Shown piece after piece: positions 1-6,642 of a DNA stretch of 9,797 nucleotides (the first letter of the stretch is position 1; each line of letters starts with the position of its first letter). The translations under genes and the position numbers were made by a program. Below the pieces are notes generated by a model, which was not told the origin of the DNA, made no database searches, and worked only from the letters and a program-made list of their open reading frames with translations. Origin of the DNA: an uncultured Neisseriaceae bacterium (GTDB lineage Bacteria; Pseudomonadota; Gammaproteobacteria; Burkholderiales; UBA11063); the NCBI GenBank assembly GCA_937952895.1, contig CALFYC010000058.1, positions 1 through 9,797 of the forward strand, read 5' to 3'.

Positions 1-33
1 GATCAAGCTTATCCTCAATTAATAAATCCATAA
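1..33 (+). CDS. Possible C-terminal end of an upstream gene (partial)
   Basis: Reading from base 1 gives ten codons (DQAYPQLINP) and then a TAA at 31-33. A strong hairpin follows 17 bases later, which fits the end of a transcription unit entering the window from the left. Ten residues are too few to identify a family, and another frame stays open to about base 57, so both frame and identity are tentative. Confidence 0.22.
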   Translation, partial: DQAYPQLINP

Positions 34-50
34 TAAACATAACGATCATA

Positions 51-86
51 AATAATTAAGCTACTAATTTTAGTAGCTTAATTATT
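51..86. terminator. Perfect 16-bp hairpin, candidate bidirectional terminator
   Basis: Bases 51-66 pair without mismatch with 71-86 around a 4-base ATTT loop. The stem is mostly A-T with a GCTACTA core, and each strand ends in a T-rich arm (CTTAATTATTAT on the + strand). It lies between a probable gene end at 33 and the leuS promoter. The natural reading is a terminator insulating leuS from upstream transcription. The arm lacks a clean run of T, so efficiency is uncertain. Confidence 0.55.
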
Positions 87-162
87 ATCATCAAAACAGT
101 TTACGCTATTTTAATCACTAAAAATATATTTTCTTGGCTTAAGTCTCTTTTATCCAATGCTT

Positions 163-197
163 TTGCTTTATTATTCTACAAATTAATATGTTAAAAT
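163..197 (+). promoter_or_regulatory. Extended -10 promoter candidate for leuS
   Basis: The sequence TGtTAAAAT at 189-197 is an extended -10 element. No good -35 sits at the standard distance; TTGCTT at 163-168 is too far (23 bases). That is tolerable for extended -10 promoters. Transcription would start near 204, giving a leader of about 30 bases before the leuS ATG at 235. Assigned by eye. Confidence 0.4.
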
Positions 198-234
198 AAT
201 CTCCTTATTTAAAACCAGTTATGGATAAACAATA

Positions 235-2829
235 ATGCAAGAAAATTATAATCACATTGATATAGAAAAAAAGCACCAACAAAAATGGGCAAATGAAAAG
301 AGTTTTGAGGTTAATGAAACTAGTTCTAAACCTAAATATTATTGTTTATCAATGTTACCATACCCATCTGGTAAATTACATATGGGACATGTGCGCAATT
401 ACACAATTGGCGATGTTCTATCACGCTTCCATAAATTAAATGGTTATAATGTAATGCAACCAATTGGTTGGGATGCTTTTGGATTACCTGCTGAAAATGC
501 AGCATTACAAAACAAAGTAGCGCCTGCTAAATGGACTTATCAAAATATTGAATATATGAAATCACAACTTAAAAGTCTTGGTTTAGCAATTGATTGGAGT
601 CGAGAACTAGCAACATGTTCGCCTGAATATTATAAACATCAACAATGGCTTTTTTTAAAACTCTTTGAAAAAGGCATAATTTATCGAAAAAATGGTATCG
701 TCAATTGGGATCCAATTGATCAAACAGTATTGGCTAATGAGCAAGTAATTGATGGTAAAGGTTGGCGATCTGGTGCAGTAGTTGAAAAAAAAGAAATTCC
801 AATGTATTATTTTAAAATTACTCAGTATGCAGATGAACTATTAAATGATCTAGATAAATTAACTAATTGGCCAGAACAAGTTCGTACCATGCAAAAAAAT
901 TGGATTGGTAAATCTATGGGTATGGAAATACATTTTATTAACCCAAATGATACTGAACCATTAAAAGTATATACTACTAGAGCTGATACATTAATGGGGA
1001 TAACTTTTATTGCCGTTTCAGCTGAACATAAATTAGCCCAATTAGCATTAAAGTCTAATCCTAATTTACAAACCTTTATTGATGAATGTAATCAAGGTGG
1101 AGTTTCTGAAATGGAACTTGCCACCAAAGAAAAAAAAGGGATATTTAGTGGGTTTTATGTAAACCATCCAATTACTAACGAACAAATCCCAGTATGGATT
1201 GCAAATTATGTGCTTGCCAATTATGGAGAGGGAGCAGTAATGGGAGTGCCTGCCCATTGCCAACGCGATTTTGAATTTGCGCAAAAATATAATTTACCAA
1301 TTAAAATTGTTTTAAGTAAAGACAATCATCCAGAAGAGGCTATAACTAGTGCTATTTTTGATGATATTGATTTGGATGCAAAATTAATCAACTCTAATCA
1401 ATTTAATGGCTTAGATTTTAATCAAGCATTTGATAAAATCGAAACTATTTTACGCGAAAAAGGTCTCGGTCAAAGTAAAACCAATTATCGCCTACGTGAT
1501 TGGGGTATTTCACGCCAACGCTATTGGGGCTGCCCAATTCCAATTATCCATTGTGAGAATTGTGGTGATGTTAAAGTTCCAGAAAAAGATCTTCCAGTAA
1601 TTCTACCTGAAGATTTAATTCCTGATGGTTCTGGTTCACCATTAGCGAAATCTCCACAATTTTATAAAACAAATTGTCCTGAGTGTGGGATTGATGCCAA
1701 ACGTGAAACTGATACTATGGATACATTTGTTGACTCAAGCTGGTATTATGCCCGCTATGCATCTTATAACTCAGATCAATTAATGTTAGATGAAAGAGCT
1801 AATTATTGGTTACCTGTTGATCAATATGTAGGTGGGATTGAACATGCAATCCTACATTTACTTTATGCTAGATTTTTTCATAAATGTTTACGTGATTTAC
1901 AGTTAGTTAATTCAGATGAACCATTTACTAATTTACTTAGTCAAGGTATGGTTTTAGCTGATACGTTTTATCGTAAAAATAATGATGGTCAAACATTATG
2001 GTTTAATCCAAGTGATGTTAATTTAGTAACCGATGAAAAAGGTAATATTAAGAGTGCAACTTTAAAAAGTGATAACTTAGAGGTTAAATACGGTGGAATG
2101 GAAAAAATGTCCAAATCTAAAAATAATGGAGTAGATCCTCAAGCAATCATTCAAAAATATGGTGCAGATACCGCTAGATTATTTATGATGTTTGCAGCTC
2201 CTCCTGAATTATCTCTAGAATGGTCAGAAAATGGTCTGGAAGGTGCAAATCGCTTTATCAAGCGGTTATGGCGTACCGTATTTGAACATGTGAATCAAGG
2301 AATTATCTCTAAATATAGTGGGGATGAATTAGCTCCTGAACATAAAAAATTACGCACACAACTTCATCAAACCATTACGAAAGTAACTCATGATATTGCG
2401 ATCAGACGTCAATTTAACACAGCAATTGCAAGTATCATGGAATTATTAAATAATTATAGTAAAACTAGTTTTACTGATTCTACTAGCCGACAAATTGCTC
2501 AAGAGTTATTAGAAGCCGTAATAATAATGTTATCGCCAATTATTCCGCATATATGTGAAGAGTTATACTCTTATTTAAATCCACAAACTAATTTATTAGA
2601 TGTTAATTGGGTAATTCCAGATAAAGACGCATTAGAAACAAATGAATGTGAGATGGTTATTCAAGTAAATGGAAAACTACGCGGCAAAATCCTAATTGAT
2701 AAATCATTATCTAAAGAACAAATTGAGCAATTGGCATTAAATAATAATAATGTTAGTAAATTTCTTGAAAATCAAACTATTAAAAAAATTATTGTAATTC
2801 CTAACAAATTAGTTAATATTGTTATCTAA
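235..2829 (+). CDS. leuS: Leucyl-tRNA synthetase
   Basis: Class I cytoplasmic enzyme that charges tRNA(Leu) with leucine using ATP. The 864 residues match the usual bacterial length (about 860). The HIGH signature is HMGH at 49-52, and KMSKS lies at 624-628. The CP1 editing domain contains TTRADT with Thr252 and the Asp345 motif, in register with Escherichia coli numbering. Between them residue 342, normally Asp in the HDQRD or HDERD motif, is Cys (codon 1258-1260). A zinc module absent from E. coli LeuRS is present as C440-x2-C443 and C481-x2-C484. The tRNA-binding WYYARY and VGGIEHA segments and the C-terminal domain (VNGKLRGKI) are intact. The ATG at 235 is chosen because it places HMGH at the family position; an ATG at 221 meets a stop after four codons. 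Shine-Dalgarno is weak (GGA at 223-225). The gene appears monocistronic. Confidence 0.98.
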   Translation: MQENYNHIDIEKKHQQKWANEKSFEVNETSSKPKYYCLSMLPYPSGKLHMGHVRNYTIGDVLSRFHKLNGYNVMQPIGWDAFGLPAENAALQNKVAPAKWTYQNIEYMKSQLKSLGLAIDWSRELATCSPEYYKHQQWLFLKLFEKGIIYRKNGIVNWDPIDQTVLANEQVIDGKGWRSGAVVEKKEIPMYYFKITQYADELLNDLDKLTNWPEQVRTMQKNWIGKSMGMEIHFINPNDTEPLKVYTTRADTLMGITFIAVSAEHKLAQLALKSNPNLQTFIDECNQGGVSEMELATKEKKGIFSGFYVNHPITNEQIPVWIANYVLANYGEGAVMGVPAHCQRDFEFAQKYNLPIKIVLSKDNHPEEAITSAIFDDIDLDAKLINSNQFNGLDFNQAFDKIETILREKGLGQSKTNYRLRDWGISRQRYWGCPIPIIHCENCGDVKVPEKDLPVILPEDLIPDGSGSPLAKSPQFYKTNCPECGIDAKRETDTMDTFVDSSWYYARYASYNSDQLMLDERANYWLPVDQYVGGIEHAILHLLYARFFHKCLRDLQLVNSDEPFTNLLSQGMVLADTFYRKNNDGQTLWFNPSDVNLVTDEKGNIKSATLKSDNLEVKYGGMEKMSKSKNNGVDPQAIIQKYGADTARLFMMFAAPPELSLEWSENGLEGANRFIKRLWRTVFEHVNQGIISKYSGDELAPEHKKLRTQLHQTITKVTHDIAIRRQFNTAIASIMELLNNYSKTSFTDSTSRQIAQELLEAVIIMLSPIIPHICEELYSYLNPQTNLLDVNWVIPDKDALETNECEMVIQVNGKLRGKILIDKSLSKEQIEQLALNNNNVSKFLENQTIKKIIVIPNKLVNIVI

Positions 2830-2837
2830 TTTAGATT

Positions 2838-2882
2838 AAGAATCATTTAGCAAATAATATTTATTAAATGGTTCTTATTTTT
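2838..2882 (+). terminator. Intrinsic terminator of leuS
   Basis: Bases 2838-2849 (AAGAATCATTTA) pair with 2865-2876 (TAAATGGTTCTT), 12 pairs including one G-U, around a 15-base loop. A T-rich tract (ATTTTTA) follows directly. It begins 9 bases after the leuS stop codon, as expected for an intrinsic terminator. Confidence 0.7.
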
Positions 2883-3217
2883 ATTTATATATGCTCTAAT
2901 CTTAAACCAAGTACTTTCAAATATTTTTCATATAATCTATTTTTATACATATAGTCATAAATTCTAACAATATTAGCGATATCTCATTATTTATTTTTCT
3001 TGTTTAATTCTTTTTTATAATAATCTTTTAACTACCATAAGGTTTTTTAGCTACTCTAAATCTATATAATCATAAAATGTATACCATTAAAATCTTATTT
3101 AAATATGCCTCATAAATTTTGATTGAGTTCAAAATTCTTCTTTAAATTTAACTATTTGAGTTAACCTAAGAGTTTAGGCTAGATATTAATCTTAATAATT
3201 TATCCAAGCTTTTAAGG
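2883..3217. other. Gene-free AT-rich spacer with two small adjacent hairpins
   Basis: No reading frame longer than about a dozen codons with a plausible ribosome binding site is seen on either strand. The only local structure is a pair of back-to-back hairpins: TTAACT 3148-3153 with AGTTAA 3159-3164, then CCTAA 3165-3169 with TTAGG 3174-3178. They lie about 40 bases before the -35 of the next operon. They could be regulatory or chance in such AT-rich DNA. Confidence 0.4.
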
Positions 3218-3247
3218 TTGTGTATATTTTTAATGGGTTGCTACAAT
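3218..3247 (+). promoter_or_regulatory. Promoter of the small stress-gene cluster, extended -10
   Basis: TTGTGT (3218-3223) is followed after 18 bases by TACAAT (3242-3247), with TG at 3239-3240, making an extended -10 TGcTACAAT. A C directly before the -10 and a poor -35 are also traits of sigma-S dependent promoters, which would fit the downstream genes. That assignment is inference. Start of transcription would be near 3254, about 50 bases before the first ATG. Confidence 0.5.
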
Positions 3248-3306
3248 GCGGTGTAGTCAAAAAAATAAACATAATAATAAATACTCTTAAATAAAGGAGA
3301 ACAAAA

Positions 3307-3648
3307 ATGGAAAATCATTCAGATCAAATTGTCAAAAGCAATGATGTAATTGGTAAGAGTGTTTTCAGTGATGATAATGAAAATTTAGGCAAAATTGAAG
3401 AAATCGTATTAGACAAAATAAGCGGTCAGGCACGTTACCTAGTATTATCTTGTGGAGGAGTTTTAAGCATTGGCAATAAATTATATGCCATACCATGGAA
3501 ATCAATTAGTTATAATGAAGAAAAAAGTGGTTTTAGACTTAATTTTGATAAAGAGAAATTAAAATTTGCTCCAAATTTTGATAAAGATCACTGGCCAGAT
3601 TTTGCTGATCCAGCTTTTAGTAAAGTAATAACTGATTTTTATGCATAA
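3307..3648 (+). CDS. PRC-barrel domain protein
   Basis: A 113-residue cytoplasmic protein that is almost entirely one PRC-barrel domain. The N-terminal strand region (VIGKSVFSDDNENLGKIEEIV, about residues 15-35) is followed by YLVLSCGGVLSIGNKLYAIP (about 44-63). The FDKDHWPDFADPAF tail (about 91-104) is typical of the stand-alone stress-associated members common in proteobacteria. There is no signal peptide or membrane segment. Shine-Dalgarno AAAGGAGA (3293-3300) lies 6 bases before the ATG, a strong signal. It is the first gene of a tight cluster with a DUF883-like gene 26 bases downstream and chaB after that. The family domain is known from RNA-processing and photosynthetic proteins as a small docking module. 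The exact role of stand-alone forms is not established; a stress-related role here is inferred from neighbours. Confidence 0.88.
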   Translation: MENHSDQIVKSNDVIGKSVFSDDNENLGKIEEIVLDKISGQARYLVLSCGGVLSIGNKLYAIPWKSISYNEEKSGFRLNFDKEKLKFAPNFDKDHWPDFADPAFSKVITDFYA

Positions 3649-3674
3649 ACAATGAATTAAATGATAGGAGATTA

Positions 3675-3935
3675 ATGATGGCTAACTTAATTAATAAAAA
3701 TGAAGTAGAAAAAGAAAATAGAAATTTTACTGAAGAAGTTAAAGATAAAGCTTTAGAAATAAGTGATTCTATAAAAGATAATTTTCATACAGCCGTTAAA
3801 CAAACCAAGCGTGCCAAAAAAGCAGTTTTAAAATATGTAAAGCAAAATCCAGGCAAATCAGTTGGTGCAGCATTTCTTCTAGGTTTTCTGTATGTTAAAG
3901 CTAGAAATTTTGGTAAGAATCGCATTATTGATTAA
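3675..3935 (+). CDS. DUF883/YqjD-like membrane-anchored small protein
   Basis: An 86-residue protein with a charged, helical N-terminal two-thirds (about 10-57, many Lys and Glu) and one C-terminal hydrophobic helix starting at QNPGKSVGAAFLLGFLYV (about 57-74), ending in a short basic tail. That layout, with the NPxxSVGAAxxxGF entry into the membrane, is the hallmark of the ElaB/YqjD/YgaM (DUF883) family. In Escherichia coli these are inner-membrane, ribosome-associated stationary-phase proteins under sigma-S. Two adjacent ATG codons occur (3675 and 3678). The Shine-Dalgarno AGGAG at 3666-3670 is 4 bases from the first and 7 from the second, so the second, giving 85 residues, may be the true start. 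It sits between the PRC-barrel gene and chaB with 26- and 14-base gaps. Sequence identity is low-complexity, so the family call is good but not certain. Confidence 0.72.
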   Translation: MMANLINKNEVEKENRNFTEEVKDKALEISDSIKDNFHTAVKQTKRAKKAVLKYVKQNPGKSVGAAFLLGFLYVKARNFGKNRIID

Positions 3936-3949
3936 GAAAAAGGTTACCC

Positions 3950-4180
3950 ATGCCATACAAAACAAATTCTGAATTACCAGATAAAGTAAAAGATCATTTA
4001 CCTAAACATGCGCAAAATATTTATCGTGAAGCATTTAACCATGCATTTGATGAATATAAAAACCCTAAAGATCGTCGGGATAATTCAAGTCGTGAGGAAG
4101 TAGCACACAAAGTTGCATGGTCAGCTGTAAAAAACAAATATATAAAAGATGAATCAACTGGTAATTGGCGATTAAAGTAA
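3950..4180 (+). CDS. chaB: ChaB family protein
   Basis: A 76-residue protein, the same length as Escherichia coli ChaB, and alignable by eye almost throughout. It opens MPYKTNSELPDKVKDHLP, then HAQNIYREAFNHAFDEY (20-36), DRRDNSSREEVAHKVAW (41-57) and a Trp-containing tail (GNWRLK). ChaB was named as a putative regulator of the ChaA cation/proton antiporter in E. coli, but its biochemical role is not firmly known. No chaA is visible in this window. Shine-Dalgarno AAGG (3940-3943) is 6 bases before the ATG. The gene follows the DUF883-like gene by 14 bases and is almost surely cotranscribed with it. Confidence 0.93.
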   Translation: MPYKTNSELPDKVKDHLPKHAQNIYREAFNHAFDEYKNPKDRRDNSSREEVAHKVAWSAVKNKYIKDESTGNWRLK

Positions 4181-4292
4181 TTTTAACTAGTTAGAATTTA
4201 TGAAAATTTAAGTAGATCAAAATATGTTAGGATTAATTTACTAAATTATAAAGTTAACTATTTATTTAACTATTGTTCCTAAGGAGATCAAC

Positions 4293-4454
4293 ATGAGCTG
4301 CTATTTAACACATGGTTATAAAAAGCATTTTGATAAAAATAATGATGGATTTTTTGAAGATATATTTAAGCATAAAGATCACAAGAAGCGAGAAAAAAAT
4401 AAACCACGCTTAAATAGAGCAGAAGTTTTGCGTTTAATAGAAGAAGAATATTAA
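4293..4454 (+). CDS. Hypothetical 53-residue basic protein
   Basis: I do not recognise this protein. The frame runs ATG 4293 to TAA 4452-4454 and encodes 53 residues, behind a near-perfect Shine-Dalgarno (AAGGAGA, 4281-4287) 5 bases upstream. It starts MSCYLTHGYKKHFDKNNDGF, continues with a Lys/His-rich stretch (KHKDHKKREKNKPR, about 26-39) and ends in a short acidic helix (RAEVLRLIEEEY). Residues 14-25 (DKNNDGFFEDIF) look like the first half of an EF-hand calcium loop (Asp1, Asn3, Asp5, Gly6) but lack the acidic residue at position 12. It follows chaB by 112 bases with no terminator between, so it may belong to the same stress-type operon. Confidence 0.68.
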   Translation: MSCYLTHGYKKHFDKNNDGFFEDIFKHKDHKKREKNKPRLNRAEVLRLIEEEY

Positions 4455-4481
4455 TTAAATTTTAATTTGAAAGGCTTTATA

Positions 4482-4631
4482 ATGAAACAAAACGTTATAT
4501 CATACTCAAAGCAATTTTATAAATTAACTTTAGGGCATCTATATTTTAAACCAGTCCCAATTTTAATTTATCCAGTAACATGTCCTAGTAGACAATCTCA
4601 ACAACATAAAAAAAGTTTACTACTAATTTGA
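4482..4631 (+). CDS. Possible 49-residue small protein
   Basis: An ATG at 4482 with a good Shine-Dalgarno (GAAAGG, 4469-4474, 7 bases upstream) opens a 49-codon frame ending in TGA at 4629-4631, 27 bases after the preceding small gene. The product starts MKQNVISYSKQFYKL, has a short Pro-rich hydrophobic middle (KPVPILIYPVT) and a basic C-terminus. No family is recognised. The binding site and operon position favour expression; the short length and AT-rich surroundings leave open that it is chance or a decayed gene. Confidence 0.4.
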   Translation: MKQNVISYSKQFYKLTLGHLYFKPVPILIYPVTCPSRQSQQHKKSLLLI

Positions 4632-4702
4632 AATTTTAATTAGTCGTGAGCTTATTATTAAAATTGCAATATTATTAATAATTATTATTTAAATAATAAG
4701 CT
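4622..4702. repeat. Inverted repeats downstream of the stress cluster, possible terminator region
   Basis: Two inverted repeats follow each other. ACTAATT (4622-4628) pairs with AATTAGT (4638-4644) around a 9-base loop. AGCTTATTATT (4649-4659) pairs perfectly with AATAATAAGCT (4692-4702) around a 32-base AT-only-like loop. They come right after the last small frame, so they may end that operon, but neither has a good T run behind it. Confidence 0.35.
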
Positions 4703-4708
4703 TACCAT

Positions 4709-4737
4709 TTAACACTTGTTATGCTACGCAATATTAT
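4709..4737 (+). promoter_or_regulatory. Sigma70-type promoter in front of a structured locus
   Basis: TTAACA (4709-4714) and TATTAT (4732-4737) are separated by exactly 17 bases, each one mismatch from consensus. No protein gene follows within 600 bases, and the predicted start near 4744 lies 8 bases before the first of three hairpins. This suggests a small RNA promoter. On the opposite strand, TGcTATAAT (complement of 4733-4741) is a perfect extended -10, so the site may be divergent. Confidence 0.5.
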
Positions 4738-4743
4738 AGCAAG

Positions 4744-4855
4744 GCTTTGGGTTAATGAGGTAGCACCAGTTATGATCTGGACCTCATTAATTCCGACTAA
4801 TTTATTCGTAAATGAATAGATTATTGCGAAAAGGTGGTTATTCTATAACCACCTT
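4744..4855 (+). ncRNA. Candidate structured small RNA (three hairpins)
   Basis: Three hairpins occur in a row in a gene-free stretch. Hairpin A pairs TTAATGAGGT (4752-4761) with ACCTCATTAA (4781-4790), ten perfect pairs, then a one-sided AGCA bulge and an inner CCAG/CTGG stem (4766-4769 with 4777-4780) capped by a 7-base loop. Hairpin B pairs TATTC 4803-4807 with GAATA 4814-4818. Hairpin C pairs AAGGTGGTTAT (4831-4841) with ATAACCACCTT (4845-4855), eleven perfect pairs. The G and C content of A and C stands out from the AT-rich surroundings. A promoter ends at 4737. A further stem, CGCAATA 4727-4733 with TATTGCG 4822-4828, could enclose A and B if transcription starts earlier. It matches no RNA family I know, and no T run marks its + strand end, so both the 3' boundary and the strand are uncertain. 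Confidence 0.42.
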
Positions 4856-5223
4856 AGATAATTGTCAAATTAAACCATGATTCCAAAATTTTCAAATTAA
4901 ATGTATTCAGATTTTATCCAATAACTCTTCTATTTGCTGAGATTTCAACTAAAATATATCAATAAACCATACCTTCTAATCATAACGCAAAATTGGAAAT
5001 TATATAATTATCTAGATAATTTAAGCTTATGATATAATTTCCTAATAACATAAAAATATTCGTAATAAAATTTGTATTAAAGCTCATAATTTTAGAGTGT
5101 GCCTATTTTGCTTTTAATTAAGAAATTGTTCAAGATATTTTTATTTCATACATTTAACTTAAAAATTGCGAATCCAGATATATCTAATAATTTTAAAGTT
5201 TTAAGCGAGTATATAAATATAGG
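4856..5223. other. Gene-free stretch
   Basis: Apart from the palindrome at 4995-5042, no frame of useful length with a ribosome binding site, no tRNA-like fold and no recognisable gene remnant could be seen on either strand. Base composition is very AT-rich, like other intergenic parts of the window. Confidence 0.45.
4995..5042. repeat. Nested 48-bp palindromic element
   Basis: Perfect 11-bp arms, GGAAATTATAT (4995-5005) and ATATAATTTCC (5032-5042), enclose a perfect 16-bp palindrome AATTATCTAGATAATT (5006-5021) and an 8-bp palindrome TAAGCTTA (5022-5029). The inner palindrome abuts the left arm exactly. It may be a protein-binding site, a cruciform-prone element or the remnant of a small repeat. 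No T run follows, so it does not look like a terminator. Confidence 0.5.
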
Positions 5224-5252
5224 TTGAAAAAGATATTATAATAAAATATAAA
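5224..5252 (+). promoter_or_regulatory. Sigma70-type promoter for the mannosyltransferase-like gene
   Basis: TTGAAA (5224-5229) and TATAAA (5247-5252) are spaced by 17 bases, each one mismatch from consensus. Transcription would start near 5259, leaving a leader of about 120 bases before the ATG at 5380. The leader holds a 27-codon frame (ATG 5284 to TAA 5365-5367) whose stop overlaps the Shine-Dalgarno region of the next gene. It has only a weak ribosome site (AAAGA), so it is noted here rather than called as a gene. Confidence 0.45.
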
Positions 5253-5379
5253 CAATTTGCAATTAAAATATTAGTAAAGATTTATGAATTTAAAACCTCA
5301 AATAAAGAATCCTGGTCTTAAGAATTTTAAACTTAATGTATGCATAGCCTTAGCTACTTTATTATAAAGGTATAATTAT

Positions 5380-6518
5380 ATGAAAAATAAACCTAAAAAA
5401 AGCTCAATTAAGCAAATTGTGATTAATGAAAAAAATACAGATACCATAAATATTACTGATTGGAACTCTATTATAAAATATTGCTTAATAGTTTTTTGTT
5501 CGTCTCGTGTAGTTATTTGGCTTGCAATCTACTTCTGCATGTGGGTATCTCATGAAGATATTAGTCTAGTTGATTTACTTACAACAAAGTGGGATAGTGT
5601 TTATTTTATTAAAATTGCAAAAATTAATGAATTTCATGGAGCATTTTTCCATTCTATCCAATTTTAATTAAAATATTTTCTTTAAATAGCATCTTATCCA
5701 TTGAGTGGGTAGCGATAATTCTTAATCAAATTATGTTTTTTATAGCAATGTGCTTCTTATATGCATATTTACAAAATAAAAAATTATCTCAAAATGATGT
5801 TCAATTTGGGGTAATTCTAATGGCATTATCACCTTTAAGTATATTTTTTATTGCAACCTATTCAGAAAGTACTTTTCTTATATTTTCAATTCTCGGTTTT
5901 TATTACCTAGATAAAAATAAATCCAATACATCTGTTCTTATGGGGGTTTTTCTAACTGCAACCCGTGCAACAGGAGTTGCATTTGCAGTAGCGATCTTTT
6001 ATGATCAATATAAAAAGCGCGGATTAAAATTTGTTATTTTTCTACAAGCTATTTTAGCTTGTAGTGGATTATTTTTATACTGTATTTATACCGGAATTAC
6101 TACTGGTGATTTTTTATCATTTTATCATGCAGAAGCAAATTGGGGTAGAACAGGTTGGATGAGCCTTGATATTGCACAAACATTTAATACATTAATTGAC
6201 CAGATAGCTACTGCGTGGACTCGTGATAGTTTAGCTTTTGTAGTAGCGTTGTTTTTAACTGGGGTTCTGGCATTTAATAAACTTCTTCCTGAAGCAATTT
6301 TTAATTTGTTATGTATTTTACCAGGATTTATCAAGGGTTCGTCTTATGGAATTTTCTACTCTGGAGCAAGATTGGATGTTGCGATTATAACTTTTTATAT
6401 TGGCATGGTGTTTCTATGTAAAGATAGGCCAACATTAAAATATTTGGTGATTAGTTTGAGTAGTTTATTACTGTTAGAATCATGGTTCATGTGGGTGGTT
6501 AAAGCTTGGCTTGATTAA
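5380..6518 (+). pseudogene. PIG-V-like membrane mannosyltransferase, interrupted by a -1 frameshift
   Basis: Two frames, 5380-5667 (95 codons) and an open segment reaching 6518 (first ATG 5733), make one protein when joined at a T run at 5644-5648. The first half reads to Ala88-Phe89 at GCATTT. Shifting back one base then gives FPFYPILIKIF and continues open to the stop, giving about 379 residues in all. Restored, it resembles bacterial PIG-V/GPI-mannosyltransferase-2 type integral membrane glycosyltransferases. It has a first membrane helix at about 32-55, the luminal WDSVYFIKIA motif with Trp71-Asp72, AFFPFYP, the YSESTFL segment, a TRATG motif, and several further hydrophobic helices. Such enzymes use polyprenyl-linked sugars at the membrane, but the acceptor here is unknown. 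Start choice: AAAGG (5366-5370) is 9 bases before the ATG. The second half has no ribosome site of its own at 5733, so it is unlikely to be a separate gene. Genuine inactivation, a sequencing error or frameshifting are all possible. Confidence 0.8.
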
Positions 6519-6642
6519 TTAATTTTTGGTAAGAAATTTTTATTAGTTTTGATTATATTTATCAAATAGAATAAATTGGATTTGTTATGTAAAGATTCAG
6601 AATTATGGATTAAATCTAAATTAACTCATATAATTCTATATT

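Noticed and set aside
1066..1284. 72-codon open frame on the minus strand inside leuS
   Set aside because: It lies wholly within the intact leuS gene, resembles no protein family, and is best explained as a shadow frame.
3061..3110. Tiny 12-codon frame (ATG TAT ACC ...) in the spacer after leuS
   Set aside because: It is too short and has no ribosome site, as expected by chance in AT-rich DNA.
4727..4860. tRNA, tmRNA, 4.5S RNA, RNase P RNA or known riboswitch
   Set aside because: The hairpins do not form a cloverleaf, and none of the conserved sequence elements of these RNAs could be found.
5284..5367. 27-codon frame upstream of the mannosyltransferase-like gene as a leader peptide
   Set aside because: Its ribosome site is weak, it has no run of regulatory codons, and no attenuator hairpins follow it, so it was only mentioned under the promoter.
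5643..5649. Programmed -1 frameshifting in the mannosyltransferase-like gene
   Set aside because: ATTTTTC is not an X-XXY-YYZ heptamer, since the P-site tRNA would mispair. No clear downstream stem-loop is present, and the family is not known to use frameshifting, so an indel is simpler.
6125..6334. 69-codon open frame on the minus strand inside the mannosyltransferase-like gene
   Set aside because: It overlaps a clearly family-like + strand coding segment and lacks a convincing ribosome site.
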